Source: Saccoglossus kowalevskii (taxonomy: Eukaryota; Hemichordata; Enteropneusta; Harrimaniidae). Taken from it: a stretch of 43,688 nucleotides of DNA. A program made the position numbers and the translations under genes. The stretch is taken from the NCBI RefSeq assembly GCF_000003605.2, contig NW_003135353.1:311218-354905 (forward strand), given 5' to 3'. This document shows positions 33,346-43,688 of this stretch, piece by piece; the first letter of the stretch is position 1, and each line of letters begins with the position of its first letter. Under the pieces are notes generated by a model. The model was not told the DNA's origin, did no database searches, and saw nothing but the letters and a program-made list of their open reading frames with translations.

Positions 33346-36097
33346 AACAATAAGAAACAGGTTTATTTTTTCTTCAGAATATAGACAAAAATCAATCCAA
33401 ACCAACTCCACAGAGTTAAAAAAATAGGTTTGATTAATAAAAAAATCTCATTATATTTTTTTCATAAACATTATCGTAGCAATTACAGATGTGAATTAAC
33501 AAGGCTGAAACAGAAGTGCCCGCCAACTATAACCAGACGTCGCAATTGTCACTATATAGTCACAACTACGTATAATTAAGTGTATAATTGAATAGCATCA
33601 CTCTATTTAAGTCTCTCAAAGCTACACTGATATGATATGCACCACAGAGATGCACAAACGTTGACTCAGAACTGCTATACGCAACAAATCGAACTGATTA
33701 TCAGAAGATTTGAGCTCACTGGCCACTGATATTCACTAATCACAAAATACTCGACGCAGAAACTGTTTAAGAACTTATTGATGTTTGGAAACATTGAATT
33801 TTAAAATCTATATTTAAATGATTCCAATTAGTATTACACCTCCTCTCAGTAACCTCTCAAGGGAAATGACCATTCTTTCTAATTAGCATGAAGAGTGATA
33901 ATCATTGAAAGACGGTGTTCATTTAGACAGCTTCTGGTGATGTGGTTGTAACCACGGCAACAATTTCCGCACACTAAGTTCCCTCCTCAGACTGAGAATA
34001 ACATAATAGTGTGATCGACTGTGGATGATTATTGCGTTTTCCGTTACTGGGGTTTGTTGTTCTGCAACTGTTTAAAGTAAATAAGGCATTACTAGCAATA
34101 TATAATAACACCCATCTCCTCTCCGTCAAAGTCTGGTATACCACGAGATATTGTGATATCCCACAATTTGACTAGGATTATTGCTAATATTACATTCTAG
34201 GGGATCAAATTGGCACGGCGCGTGCAGAATACGTCTGAAGTAAAATTATATCATATTACTAGTTGCGATTCACCGAGTGGTAGTGTAAATTCAGTCATGC
34301 CGTATTAAAAATTACGTTTGTTTTTAAATTGTATTTCTTTGCGGAGACGTTGATAGATTTGGATGTCATCATACTAAATCTATTTTTCGAAAATTATCAA
34401 TTGTTGAACAATACCGCACACATTGATTGCGAGTTGTTCCTTTTTATAACAAACTGTCTATATATCACAATGTCCACCGCGTTACTTTGTTTTCCCAGCG
34501 TAACAAAAATTAAATCCAGTTTTTTGAAAGATACTGATTTAGTATGAATATTTGATTTTCGTATACATAACGTCAAATCCATAACCCATGGACAATGGGG
34601 CATTATGCTCTATTAGCATTCATCGTTCATGGTACACTTATCTATAATATTTGAATTTGAGCAGCACGAATAAGTTATCGTACAGGAACAGAAAAAAAAC
34701 TTATATAACATGTATACATAAATAATACAGTAAGAATAACAATAGACAAAGTTTGAATCTGGGAGAATTACGTTACTGGATCACACGACTCGATTAGTCG
34801 CGTTGCATGTAAATAACGCGAGGGTTAAAAGTAATTCTTTTTGTTTACTAATGAACTGAATGTAAGCCCTATACGTGTTTATTAGGTGTACATTTTACCT
34901 CTGAATGATGGCCAAAATATTTACATCTAATCACGCGTCTTTTATTTCAAGAGAGCCCACCTCATGAAATAGAACACTGTTCGAATGTTACGATTTTACT
35001 TCATGAATATCACAAGGTCTGTTTACACAATCAGATATAACAAACTTTCGAGTTGAGTACAGTTTTTGAATTAAATAAAAAATCCTATGAATATCCAATT
35101 TCCCATTATTTAGTAGTTCTTTTAAAATCAGCTACTTTGCATTTCTGGTTTCTTTGACAGAATAAATTGTTTTGATATGACAGTTGAGACAGTCACCATA
35201 AGAGGTGACAGCATTTTCATGGGGTTAACCTTACTGATGTCTCACAGTCAGATGTACTTTTCAAAGTCAGTGTTAATAAATAAATTTAGATATGATTTTT
35301 CTGTCCAAAATTGGTGTCAATGTTAACTCATAGACATTGTGTACCTTTCTTGATTGTTGATATTTTCCACAAGGTGTCCTTCTGTAAAACACGTATTATA
35401 AAGAATATTATTATTTTTGAATGGTGTAGCGCAGTGTGAACGTGTTAACGTAATTGCAGCTGATTTTCTAGTTTAGTTTGGGAAACATCAGGCATGCACA
35501 ATGATTACAGAGATTTAGTTCACAATTATGCAACTGAAAGACAATGACAATATGACGGCACATTTGTTTGCACTCTGATGATGAAATCCTCAAACAATAT
35601 CATGTATGTGATGCCACAATGTTAAAGATAATACTATTAATATGTGACTGAATGTATTGGAGGCAGCGACTGAAAAACAAGTTAAAACGTTTCAGTTCTA
35701 ATTTATATCACAACATTTATATTTCGGAGAGAATGAAAAGCAAAACAGAATTAATTAAAATATCAAATTAGCATATATAATTATTCCGAATTAAACATTG
35801 CATATGCATGTTTTCTGGCCGAGGTCAAGTATTTGTTAACCAAGTTTAATTTAATTTGACTGAAATAGTGCAATGTATCAAATAAAATCACACAATTGAA
35901 AACGTAAATTGTCATTGATACACTTTAGGAATACATGTATGTATATAAACTGCTTTTTGTCATAAAATGTTATGTTCGGCTACCGTGTCAGGCAAAATGT
36001 GGGGTTACTGATTTCCGACAGAATTATCCGAATATTTAAGAAAGCATTGCGGAGATAATCAGCTACTGTGTTAGCTATCAAATCAGAATTGAAAATT
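33346..36097. other. AT-rich gene-poor stretch
   Basis: No exon, RNA gene or mobile element recognised on either strand. Confidence 0.5.
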
Positions 36098-36187
36098 CGC
36101 GCAGCGTGTTCGAATTTCGTGTAAACAAACAAACAAACAAACAAACAAACAAGACGTCGCATGGAACACATATCGAACACAACACGG
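36098..36187 (-). mobile_element. MITE family B, copy 4, with AAAC expansion
   Basis: GCGCAGCGTGTTCGAATTTC matches the right end of family B in reverse. ACATATCGAACACAACACG matches the other half. The interior is replaced by an (AAAC)n microsatellite (about 36122-36151). The terminal GGTCGTC is not seen intact. Confidence 0.6.
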
Positions 36188-38338
36188 TATGTGGACTGGG
36201 ACACATTCAGTAAATCTGAGAATAACCTTATAGATGTTCGATACAGTTTCTCTTTTGCGATGTACGCAGAATAGGGCGCACAGTCCCTGCTGTTCAAGGT
36301 TATTATTATTATAATTTGAGCTTATTACGAGGTATCTTCGTAATAACCTTATCATTATACATCTTTTCTTCTAAGGATACATCATGGGAATGCCAAAATT
36401 CAAAAAGTTTAGAACATAATCAGCGAACTCCCTTGCGTTATTGTTAGAGGACGCTCACGCGCGTAATCATTCCATATTTGGAATTCGCATTTCCTAATAT
36501 GGTAGAATGAAAATACCCCGTGAAATACCACAAAATTACGGCACGCTGTAACGCTGTGACAGATGTATAATAATAGTATATAACAGCATAATCTCCAAGT
36601 GTTCAAACAATAAAAAAAATCTAAATGGATTTTGTAAAACTATATCGAACATATTGCATTGTTTAAACTATTCGTCAATTAAAAGAAAGTGTATAGGGGC
36701 CCGGTACTCTCAAATCATTCGCTACTCAGTGTAGGCAGCGATCTTGATGCATACATATTTACAGTCATTCATTCATTCTTTCATTCATTTACTACTTCAG
36801 ATACTTGAAAATGCCTTAGCATCGTATGTTTAGACGATATACATTTCGGAATGATTTAATTAAACAATTAACAACTGGCTAATCATTGCAACTCGTCATC
36901 TAACTCGTTTTCATCAAGTTCAGATCCATAACACAAGACACAATACAATTACACTAGCGAAAAACGAATGAACAACTCATACAATTTAATTAGCATGCAA
37001 TTCACATTTCAAACTTTAATTCATTTATCAAATTACGTTGTACTCACATATCAGCATGTTAATTCGTTTACTGTACTACCCAAAGCTCTTGAACTGTCTT
37101 TGTCTCGTGGAAAATCGATGGGGTTTCTTAACCATTATATTGTTCAACTTCAATATCAATATCAAACACAAAGTGAAAAATACATTACAGACCAACTAAA
37201 CTCACAGCCTGGTACATTAAAATTTACGTGCTGTTATTGAATGTTGTTTTAGCTATACATTTAGTTAAATTAGTAAATTGGATGGTGTATTTTATTAACC
37301 AGTTCGTCGCATCTCACCGTGTAATTTCTTTTTTATTGAATCCATTGGGCGGTGTCTGAGAGTTCAACACAGTAAGACTATAACAATACAGTATAGTACT
37401 CAAAACGGCGCAAATGTTGGCTTTTTAATGTCTCGCGTGTAACCAACTATACAAAACATACGGCTGTCGTGTCTGCGAGTAAGTATCTTTAAACATTCGT
37501 TGAGGCACCGGAACACCGTCGACGTAAATTTTGGATATTCAACTCCAGCGGAAGCCTTGATGTGGGTTTGCAGAATGCTATCCGTTTTTAAATCACTTTA
37601 ACGTCAAAGGCGCAAGAAATAAATAAATTTTAATTCACCCAGAAAATCTTGTCATTCGCTAAAAGAGTGGTGCCACCTTTCAGTTTTACCGTGAGCAGAA
37701 CTCACGCACCGGTAGAGCAGCTTGGGTGAACCATAGACCCTAAAAATCAGGATTGGGTTCGATGATGTTAAAGATCAAATAATAAAAAATGTGTCATCAC
37801 AGTACATGTGGTTAGGGTCTTTATACATGAAGTAACATTGGCTCAGGTTAACACTCACTGTACTTTAGGTAGCTCGCCATTTCAAAAATACTTGTTTTTC
37901 ATCGCAATCTCTCTCTCAAAAAGATTGTAATTTTCTGGTCTTTAAATTTATAGTATATTGAGTGCCAGTGTAACTTCGTACGTTGATAAAAGTGTTACTT
38001 GTATATCAATGACGAATCTTTCGGATGTATTTCGAGTGAACCATGTGATTGAGGCGCCCTGGTTGAACAGAATCATAACACGTGCATCCCGGGATGTGAA
38101 GCCATATAAGAAAATTTATCCAACTGTTCGGGCTACGCCTCGCTGCAATACACACACTACTATACACTGCATTACACTATCCAAATCGGCGAACATCGTG
38201 ACTAAACTCTGTTGAAATGCCAAATTATTTGTTGCTGTCATTCATAATAACAGTCATAATAAATAACAATTGAATTTACTTGGCTGAATTGATGCAACAT
38301 TTCGTAATTTAAACTCTGATTTCGTTCCTTGTTGCCAG
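36188..38338. other. Region upstream of PRDM14, no exon seen
   Basis: AT-rich, with an ATTC-type microsatellite near 36.77-36.79 kb. It is probably 5' flank or intron of PRDM14. Open frames at 36968-37240 and 37958-38215 have no recognisable motif. Confidence 0.45.
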
Positions 38339-38490
38339 GTTTTAGCGTGTTGCAATGGAGTGTGGATTGGAACAGAGACCCCTCCTCTTCTTCAGTCGGG
38401 AACACGTTGATAGTGTTCTGTACGGATGTGTTCGTAACAACGGAACAGCCACGGCGCATTCCCTGTCTGGACTGAGCTTTCCAAATGATG
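38339..38490 (+). CDS. PRDM14: PRDM14 exon with start codon
   Basis: Follows the acceptor GTTGCCAG, so an untranslated exon must lie upstream. Sixteen bases including an in-frame TAG precede ATG at 38355. It encodes MECGLEQRPLLFFSREHVD and onwards, matching the region just before the PR domain in vertebrate PRDM14. Donor GTAAGT. Confidence 0.85.
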
Positions 38491-41400
38491 GTAAGTGATT
38501 GAAACTCAAACAGTCGTGTTTGCTACCACGGTAGAATATGGTTATCAAAGGCAGCCGCACGAAATTTTGCATGGGGCCCTTAGCGCCCCATAGGCGCAAT
38601 GGGTCGCGCATTTTTTCGAAGTGGGTAGCGACCTTTGATTTCTATCTCATTGTAAGATTGTGTACCCGATGAAGCGCTGACTTCAGAGCGAAACTTTGCA
38701 AAAATACAAAGAGTAAAGCAAACAGACGTAGTTTTTTTCATATTTTACCTGTTATATCTGGTCGACCTGTTTATTTTTATTTCACCTCTTCAATCATTCT
38801 AGTGTCACTTACTGATTAAATGAAGACGGCAATTTAAAAGAACTCACATTATAATGTTTCATTATTTTATGCTACTTTTCTTCATAGGTTTTTCTACAGC
38901 TGATAGGTCGAAATATTTTTGGTCGCGTGGGAAAGTCCCCATCAACGGAAACACAAGTATTTTTGACAAAGAACATCTCCATGTTTCGTCGTTGGATGTA
39001 CCAGAAGGTAAGAATTGAAGAATTTATTTATTTATTTATTTGTTTTCATGCTGAATCAACTACAAAGTTTTAGAGAAAATGTCAGTATTTTTGACAAAAA
39101 AGGTCCGCCAAAAATATCTACTACGAACGTACTAAGGTGGTAAAATACAATAAGCACAATGTATACTACATTAAAGACGTATATCCTCGTCCCAGGCATA
39201 AAATACAAATGAGACGATTATTATTTATTACATTCATTTATGTATCTGGTACATTTTTTATTTGTGTATTTCCAGGAGTCAGTGTATTTTGGACAATTGT
39301 ATGCGGCACGGTACATTATGGTGTATTCTGCCAGCATAATGTAATACCCAAAGGAACACGATTTGGACCGTTCATTGGAAAGATAGTCAACACGAGCGAG
39401 ATTAAGACAAATGACGACAATTCACTTATGTGGGAGGTACGTATGTGTTATCATTGCCCCAAACTTACCAAGAACTTTGATTTCTCAGCACAGTAACCTG
39501 AGAGTTATACATCTTAGCTCATTGGTATGATATGATATGAATTTTATTCAGTACAATGGCCTCAGGCCTATGGTACAATAAATCAAAAAAAAGAATAGAA
39601 AAATACACACATAAAATACATAAATAGCTCATTGGTTATACCATACAATGCAATGACAGAAAGCGCAAGTTGCAAAACAGGGAGGAGGATAGTGCCTCTG
39701 TTTAGTTCCAGTGAATGTCCATGTCTCTTGATGCGTTCACGTGGCTTGCCATGTTGTACATTGCACACCGAAATCAATAGTTGTAAATATAATTATAGTA
39801 TATCTTCTCAATAGACAATGTAAAACAAATCGGAATTATGTTCTAAATATCAAGCCACAATTCGAAGACGCTTATTCTGTGCTACCTGTTGTCACAAACA
39901 TCGCTATTCCGTATTAAGAATTTGGACTATGTCTTAAAAACGGACAAGATCTAGCTCAGACTAGCTGTTCCTCTGTACTAATAGTTCGCGCCGATTACTA
40001 ATATTAAGGGATGACTTGTTTGACCTTGTAGCTCATGCTGAAGAAATATGCGTGACAAAATAAACTTATGAGACTTAACAACAACAATATCTTAAAGAGA
40101 AAAACAAAATCAATACGATAGTGGTTTCTCTATTCTTTGTCTTGTACTTCTTTCCCTCAGATCTTCACTGACGGGAAGCTCAGTCATTTTATAGATGGAC
40201 GTGGTACCACAGGGAGTTGGATGAGCTACATCAACTGTGCGCGATATGCGAATGAGCAAAACCTAATAGCACGACAGGAGGATGGGCAGATTTATTATGA
40301 GGCCTGCCGAGACATACGGCATGGGTCGGAGCTTTTAGTCTGGTACGGTGATTCCTACATTCAGTTTATGGGCATTCCAGTTTCACTAAAATATGTAGCA
40401 TCGACGTCAACGAAAACGACAGAAAACACAATCGGTAAGTCATTCTGTTAATTTTATTTGGGAGGAGATACTCGCCATATCAGCTGGTGCTATAACCGTT
40501 TCACGGAAACGAGGAAACGACGGTTTGTTTTTAATGGTTTGTCTCTTATCCCCATTCAAGGTGTCAACGTGTAACGACCGTTCGTAACATTGATAATGTT
40601 TTATTCCGTCAATACAAATTACTTTTTTTTTCTGTTAACATATTTGTTAAATTCTCAATGACGAGCGGCAACATAAGCAAACTGGATTGTCTATTTGACT
40701 AATCTACGTCATTTGGACATCATCTTAGCGCTTCGTCGTCAGAAGGTACATGAGCCCCGTTTCACGGAAATTTGGGAGTTTAAAATTAACACGGCGAATA
40801 ACTATAGTCGTATATTGATCAGTATCAACGATGGTGTCTAATGCATTCATTGTGTAATCCCAGAAACTGACAGATTTGTACAAAAATGCTTAACATTAGA
40901 TCGCCACATGCGACGTATACAAGGCATGTAAAGTACTAGTGCATTGTGAGTTTACTCGAAATTCAAACGCATTTTAATTTCTTGAACGAATAATAGTTTT
41001 ATTTTTGCTAGGAAATATTGTCTATGCGACGGAAGCCTGTTACAAATATCTATCAGAGTGTTTTTCTCGTTTCTTGCAGATTCGGCGGGTTATAGTTGTG
41101 AACGTTGCGGGAAAGTATTTACATACGGATACTACCGTGACAAACATCTGAAATATACACGGTGCGTAGACCAAGGAAATCGCAAATTTCCATGTCATCT
41201 TTGTACTCGTTCATTTGAGAAGAGAGATCGACTCAGGATACATATACTGCATGTACACGAGAAACACCGCCCTCACAAGTGTACGGTGTGTGGGAAAAGT
41301 TTTTCCCAGGTAAGTGAACATCTTTTATTTATGACGTTTTTTATGCACATTAAGACAAGTGACAAACATGTAATCGTAGATAACTTCTATACGATGCGTA

Positions 41401-42604
41401 TGAATGCATTGTATAAGTTTTATTTCCCTTCCTCCAGACGTAGACGTAAATGTGAATGAGTTCTTGTAGGCATGCTTTGAGCAAGTAATTTATAGTTTTA
41501 AAGCGGGAGAGTCGTCACCTGCGCACGCGCGGGAATTGAGTCTCAAGCGATGATAACAACACACGCTAAAACGCAGAGGCTCATGGGTAGACGCTTGTTT
41601 GACAATATTGACACGCTATGACCATCTGACGCATGCACAGAGGACGACTCCTTCGCTTTAATAATCATTTTGTTTGATCAATAATAACAGTTTACTCTTG
41701 TCATGGAATTGCGTTATTGGAGAAATATAATATATAAAGCTGATAGCCATGTGGCGTCTCTCTTTTTCATTTTTATTATGGATTAGTCCTGGGCTAGAAA
41801 TTTATTTTATTTCCGATATTCAAATAATTGTGAAATGTAAACGCATATTGTTGCGTCAACGCGACCTCTGATGTTATATTAGGGACAAAAACATCATGCT
41901 TAGTTTAAATTATGACATTCTATTTCGCATAACATTGTTGAGAATAACGCCCTCAAGCTTCTCTGTCGTCAAAATGACATACATAGTAGTTTTGTTGCGT
42001 GGTAGTTTGTTATTTTGAATATATATATATATATCTTCTAAAACATTATAGTTTATATTTATTGTAAGGCGACTACAGATAATTACAATATCAATGCCAC
42101 GAACAGCATTCTTTTCACCTATTTACGTCACGGAATTGCTTGGCGCTTGAGGGCGCGACTTATAAACATGATTCCGTATAAATGACCAAACCCTCTCTAT
42201 TTCTTCACCATTTTAACTTTATTATTTGTTTGTATTTGTTACAGTCTTCAAGCTTAAACAAACATATGCGAGTCCACAGCGGAGAAAGACCTTATAAATG
42301 TGTGTACTGCAGTAAAGCTTTCACAGCTTCCAGCATTCTTCGGACACATATCCGTCAACACAGTGGAGAGAAACCGTTTAAATGCAAGCACTGCGGCAAG
42401 GCGTTCGCCTCGCACGCCGCTCATGACAGTCACGTGAGAAGAACGCACATGACGCGAGACCCGCGCTTCGTGGCGTGTCAAGTTTGTGGGAAAAGTTTCA
42501 GCGAACCTTATGAGTTGAAATTCCACATGAATATGCATATGCACAGCGGACAGACAACAAGTCTTAATATTCCCAGCATTCAAGAAGCTCATATAACGTC
42601 ATAA
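38355..42604 (+). CDS. PRDM14: PRDM14: PR/SET-domain zinc-finger protein
   Basis: Six coding exons: 38355-38490, 38888-39007, 39276-39436, 40161-40434, 41080-41309, 42245-42604. All are GT-AG with consistent phase, giving 426 residues and TAA. Residues 1-85 match the segment before the PR domain (REHVDSVLYG). The PR/SET domain is about 86-220 (VFCQHNVIPKGTRFGPFIGK, DNSLMWE, DGKLSHFIDG, SWMSYINCAR, ELLVWYGD). Six zinc fingers follow (about 236-410), including the family-specific YRDKHLKYTRC, RDRLRIHILHVHEKHRPHKC and ASHAAHDSHVRR. The human protein has the same order but a much longer N-terminus. The start ATG (38355) follows an in-frame TAG at 38343. In vertebrates PRDM14 is a nuclear DNA-binding repressor in pluripotent and germline cells; the role here is unknown. 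Confidence 0.95.
38888..39007 (+). CDS. PRDM14: PRDM14 exon: segment before the PR domain
   Basis: Encodes about 39 residues (DRSKYFWSRGKVPINGN to LHVSSLDVPEG). The terminal LDVPEG aligns with the LxLPEGL lead-in to the vertebrate PR domain. Phase 1 at both ends; donor GTAAGA. A (TTTA)n repeat follows the donor. Confidence 0.85.
39276..39436 (+). CDS. PRDM14: PRDM14 exon: first half of the PR/SET domain
   Basis: Encodes HYGVFCQHNVIPKGTRFGPF, then GKIVNTSEIKTNDDNSLMWE, the signature opening of the PRDM14 PR domain. Acceptor TTTCCAG, donor GTACGT at 39437. Confidence 0.95.
39515..39636 (-). mobile_element. Very short LINE 3'-end insertion with 12-bp target duplication
   Basis: TAGCTCATTGGT occurs at 39515-39526 and again at 39625-39636, flanking 98 bp. 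Read on the minus strand the insert ends in GAATAAAATTCATATCATAT, typical of the terminal microsatellite-like tail of many LINEs. It lies in the PRDM14 intron that splits the PR domain. Confidence 0.72.
40161..40434 (+). CDS. PRDM14: PRDM14 exon: second half of the PR/SET domain
   Basis: Encodes IFTDGKLSHFIDGRG, SWMSYINCAR, EQNLIARQEDGQIYYEACRD and ELLVWYGD, then a short linker beginning IPVSLK. Donor GTAAGT. Confidence 0.96.
40435..40900. other. PRDM14 intron, nothing recognised
   Basis: Intronic AT-rich DNA before a degenerate family B MITE. No exon recognised. Confidence 0.5.
40901..40975 (+). mobile_element. MITE family B, degenerate copy 6
   Basis: TGCGACGTATACAAGGCATG, TAAAGTACTAGTGCATTGTG and TTTACTCGAAATTCAAACGC track the family B interior with many substitutions. 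Termini are not intact. Confidence 0.5.
41080..41309 (+). CDS. PRDM14: PRDM14 exon: zinc fingers 1, 2 and half of 3
   Basis: Finger 1 (YSCERCGKVFTYGYYRDKHL, KYTRC) ends in Cys instead of the second His, as in vertebrate PRDM14. Finger 2 is FPCHLCTRSFEKRDRLRIHI. The exon ends in SFSQ, inside finger 3. Acceptor TTGCAG, donor GTAAGT. Confidence 0.96.
41498..41661 (+). mobile_element. MITE family A, copy 4, TTAA at both ends
   Basis: A 164-bp element bounded by TTAA (41498-41501, 41658-41661). Ends are AGCGGGAGAGTCGTCACC and, reversed, AGCGAAGGAGTCGTCC. The interior shares CGCGCGGGAATTGAGTCTC and GGCTCATGGGTAGACGCTTG with the three receptor-intron copies. It is in the last PRDM14 intron. Confidence 0.82.
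42018..42033. repeat. AT dinucleotide repeat in PRDM14 intron
   Basis: Uninterrupted (AT)n tract of about 16 bp within the last intron. Confidence 0.85.
42245..42604 (+). CDS. PRDM14: PRDM14 terminal exon: fingers 3-6 and stop
   Basis: Continues SFSQ|SSSLNKHMRVH, then fingers 4 (ASSILRTHIRQH), 5 (ASHAAHDSHVRRTH) and 6 (CQVCGKSFSEPYELKFHM), and a short tail ending ITS and TAA. Confidence 0.97.
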   Translation, partial: SSSLNKHMRVHSGERPYKCVYCSKAFTASSILRTHIRQHSGEKPFKCKHCGKAFASHAAHDSHVRRTHMTRDPRFVACQVCGKSFSEPYELKFHMNMHMHSGQTTSLNIPSIQEAHITS

Positions 42605-43688
42605 AGAAGACAGCCTCGTCCCCGGGTATTATAATATAACAATAGTTCAAGCCAAATCAACATACAATCCATGGGCTGGAGGAGTCTTATCCCCTATACC
42701 CACAATTTTTGGTTACTTTTTTGTGCTGAACAAGAAAAAAGATGTTAACATTCACCAATTTTGCATCTTATTTGCATATTCTGATCAAAATACGTGTTTA
42801 TTTAAAAAAACAATTTTAAATATATATTAAGTAACCAAAATTCAACTAATCGGCACAATATGTAGAATTATGACTAATTTTTAAAATTATTCAAGTTTTA
42901 ATGACAAAAATCGTATGCTGTTATCGACTTTCTAAAAACAAAACAAGAAGATTTTAGCCTGGTTACCAGTGAACCATACATGTTAATGACTCAGAGCTGA
43001 ATTCAAAGATTATTATTAGTCTTCAAGGTGTTCATTAAGTTCTATAATGGGAAAATGTTATTTAACATTGATCATGTTTTAATGGAACCTACTTAATTAT
43101 GAATATCAAGGTTCAAAGAATCGGCGTAATGGTATTATTATTTTGATATTTGTTCATTTCTTATTCAACAAACATCATGTGATATATCAAATGTAAAACA
43201 TTTTAATGTGCAATTTTATTCTGAAATAAAAACCATAGATTGGTAGAAGACCTTTATGAAATTTGTTTTTTTATAAATTACTCAAACAAATATATGTAAT
43301 GTATTCATGCTTTGTTGAAAACAAATGTGCTATAGGTCAACAAAATGTATTATTCATTCATAAATGTATTCTGAAATATTTAAATTTGGACTCACCATTT
43401 TAAATTTCCACCAAACGTCTTCGACTATCGTGCTAACTTCCTCCACTTCCCAATCGATTTTCAGACTTTTCAAGCAACGTTCGTACTTCGGCACTGCATA
43501 TTGGGTGTAGCTATACATTTGATTGTGATCAGAGGGATCCGGCCCTAAAAATTAGCTAGTACTTCCTCATTTGGCATGTGATCGTTCAAGATATTCGGAG
43601 AATTCTTCTATGAAACCACATTCCAACTAATTGTAATCTTTTTTTCTCATAGTCCCTGATATTGTTCAACATTCACTGTCGTAGGTGA
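42605..43688. other. PRDM14 3'UTR and downstream DNA
   Basis: AT-rich, with no further exon or element recognised up to the window edge. Confidence 0.5.
43225..43230 (+). terminator. Candidate PRDM14 polyadenylation signal
   Basis: AATAAA about 620 bp after the stop codon, within AT-rich presumed 3'UTR. Assigned by position only. Confidence 0.3.

Noticed and set aside
42254-42592. 112-codon antisense open frame
   Set aside because: A shadow of the PRDM14 zinc-finger exon.

Overview
This is a eukaryotic nuclear window from an invertebrate animal. The evidence is two intron-split metazoan genes with GT-AG splicing, AT-rich intergenic DNA with many microsatellites and minisatellites, miniature transposons and retroelement debris. 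The receptor type (LRR / relaxin-receptor-like, GRL101-like 7TM) and a clear non-vertebrate PRDM14 point to a marine bilaterian such as a cephalochordate, hemichordate or lophotrochozoan. I cannot name the species from the sequence. All gene models were built by hand from splice sites and reading phase.

Region 1 (1-9,020, + strand): the 3' part of one large receptor gene, open at the left edge. Three phase-matched 72-nt leucine-rich-repeat exons are followed by a cysteine-rich hinge, a seven-helix domain of the relaxin-receptor/GRL101 type, a polar cytoplasmic linker, and then five exons encoding a protein-kinase-like fold that lacks the usual catalytic residues. The twelve visible exons join in phase into 772 residues and a stop. 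This LRR-7TM-pseudokinase single-chain receptor is the most interesting object here. Its introns hold a 21-bp minisatellite, a 59-bp minisatellite with repeated CRE-like sites, and three copies of one TTAA-flanked MITE family.

Region 2 (about 9,020-38,340): roughly 29 kb with no supportable protein-coding gene. It holds an inverted-repeat element, more MITEs, a possible solo LTR (minus strand) with heat-shock-element motifs upstream of a TATA box, a decayed LINE reverse transcriptase (minus strand), a perfect 3 x 95-bp tandem repeat, low-complexity tracts, several candidate regulatory islands, and a plausible core promoter plus untranslated first exon near 24.55-24.72 kb that could belong to the downstream gene.

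Region 3 (38,339-42,604, + strand): an apparently complete six-exon PRDM14 orthologue (426 residues) with an N-terminal PR-flanking segment, a PR/SET domain and six zinc fingers. One intron carries a very short LINE tail with a 12-bp target-site duplication, and the last intron carries a fourth copy of the MITE seen in the receptor introns.

The two genes have no evident joint function: one is a cell-surface receptor, the other a nuclear transcriptional/chromatin regulator. The long gap before PRDM14 is the natural place for its distal regulatory DNA, but this is inference.
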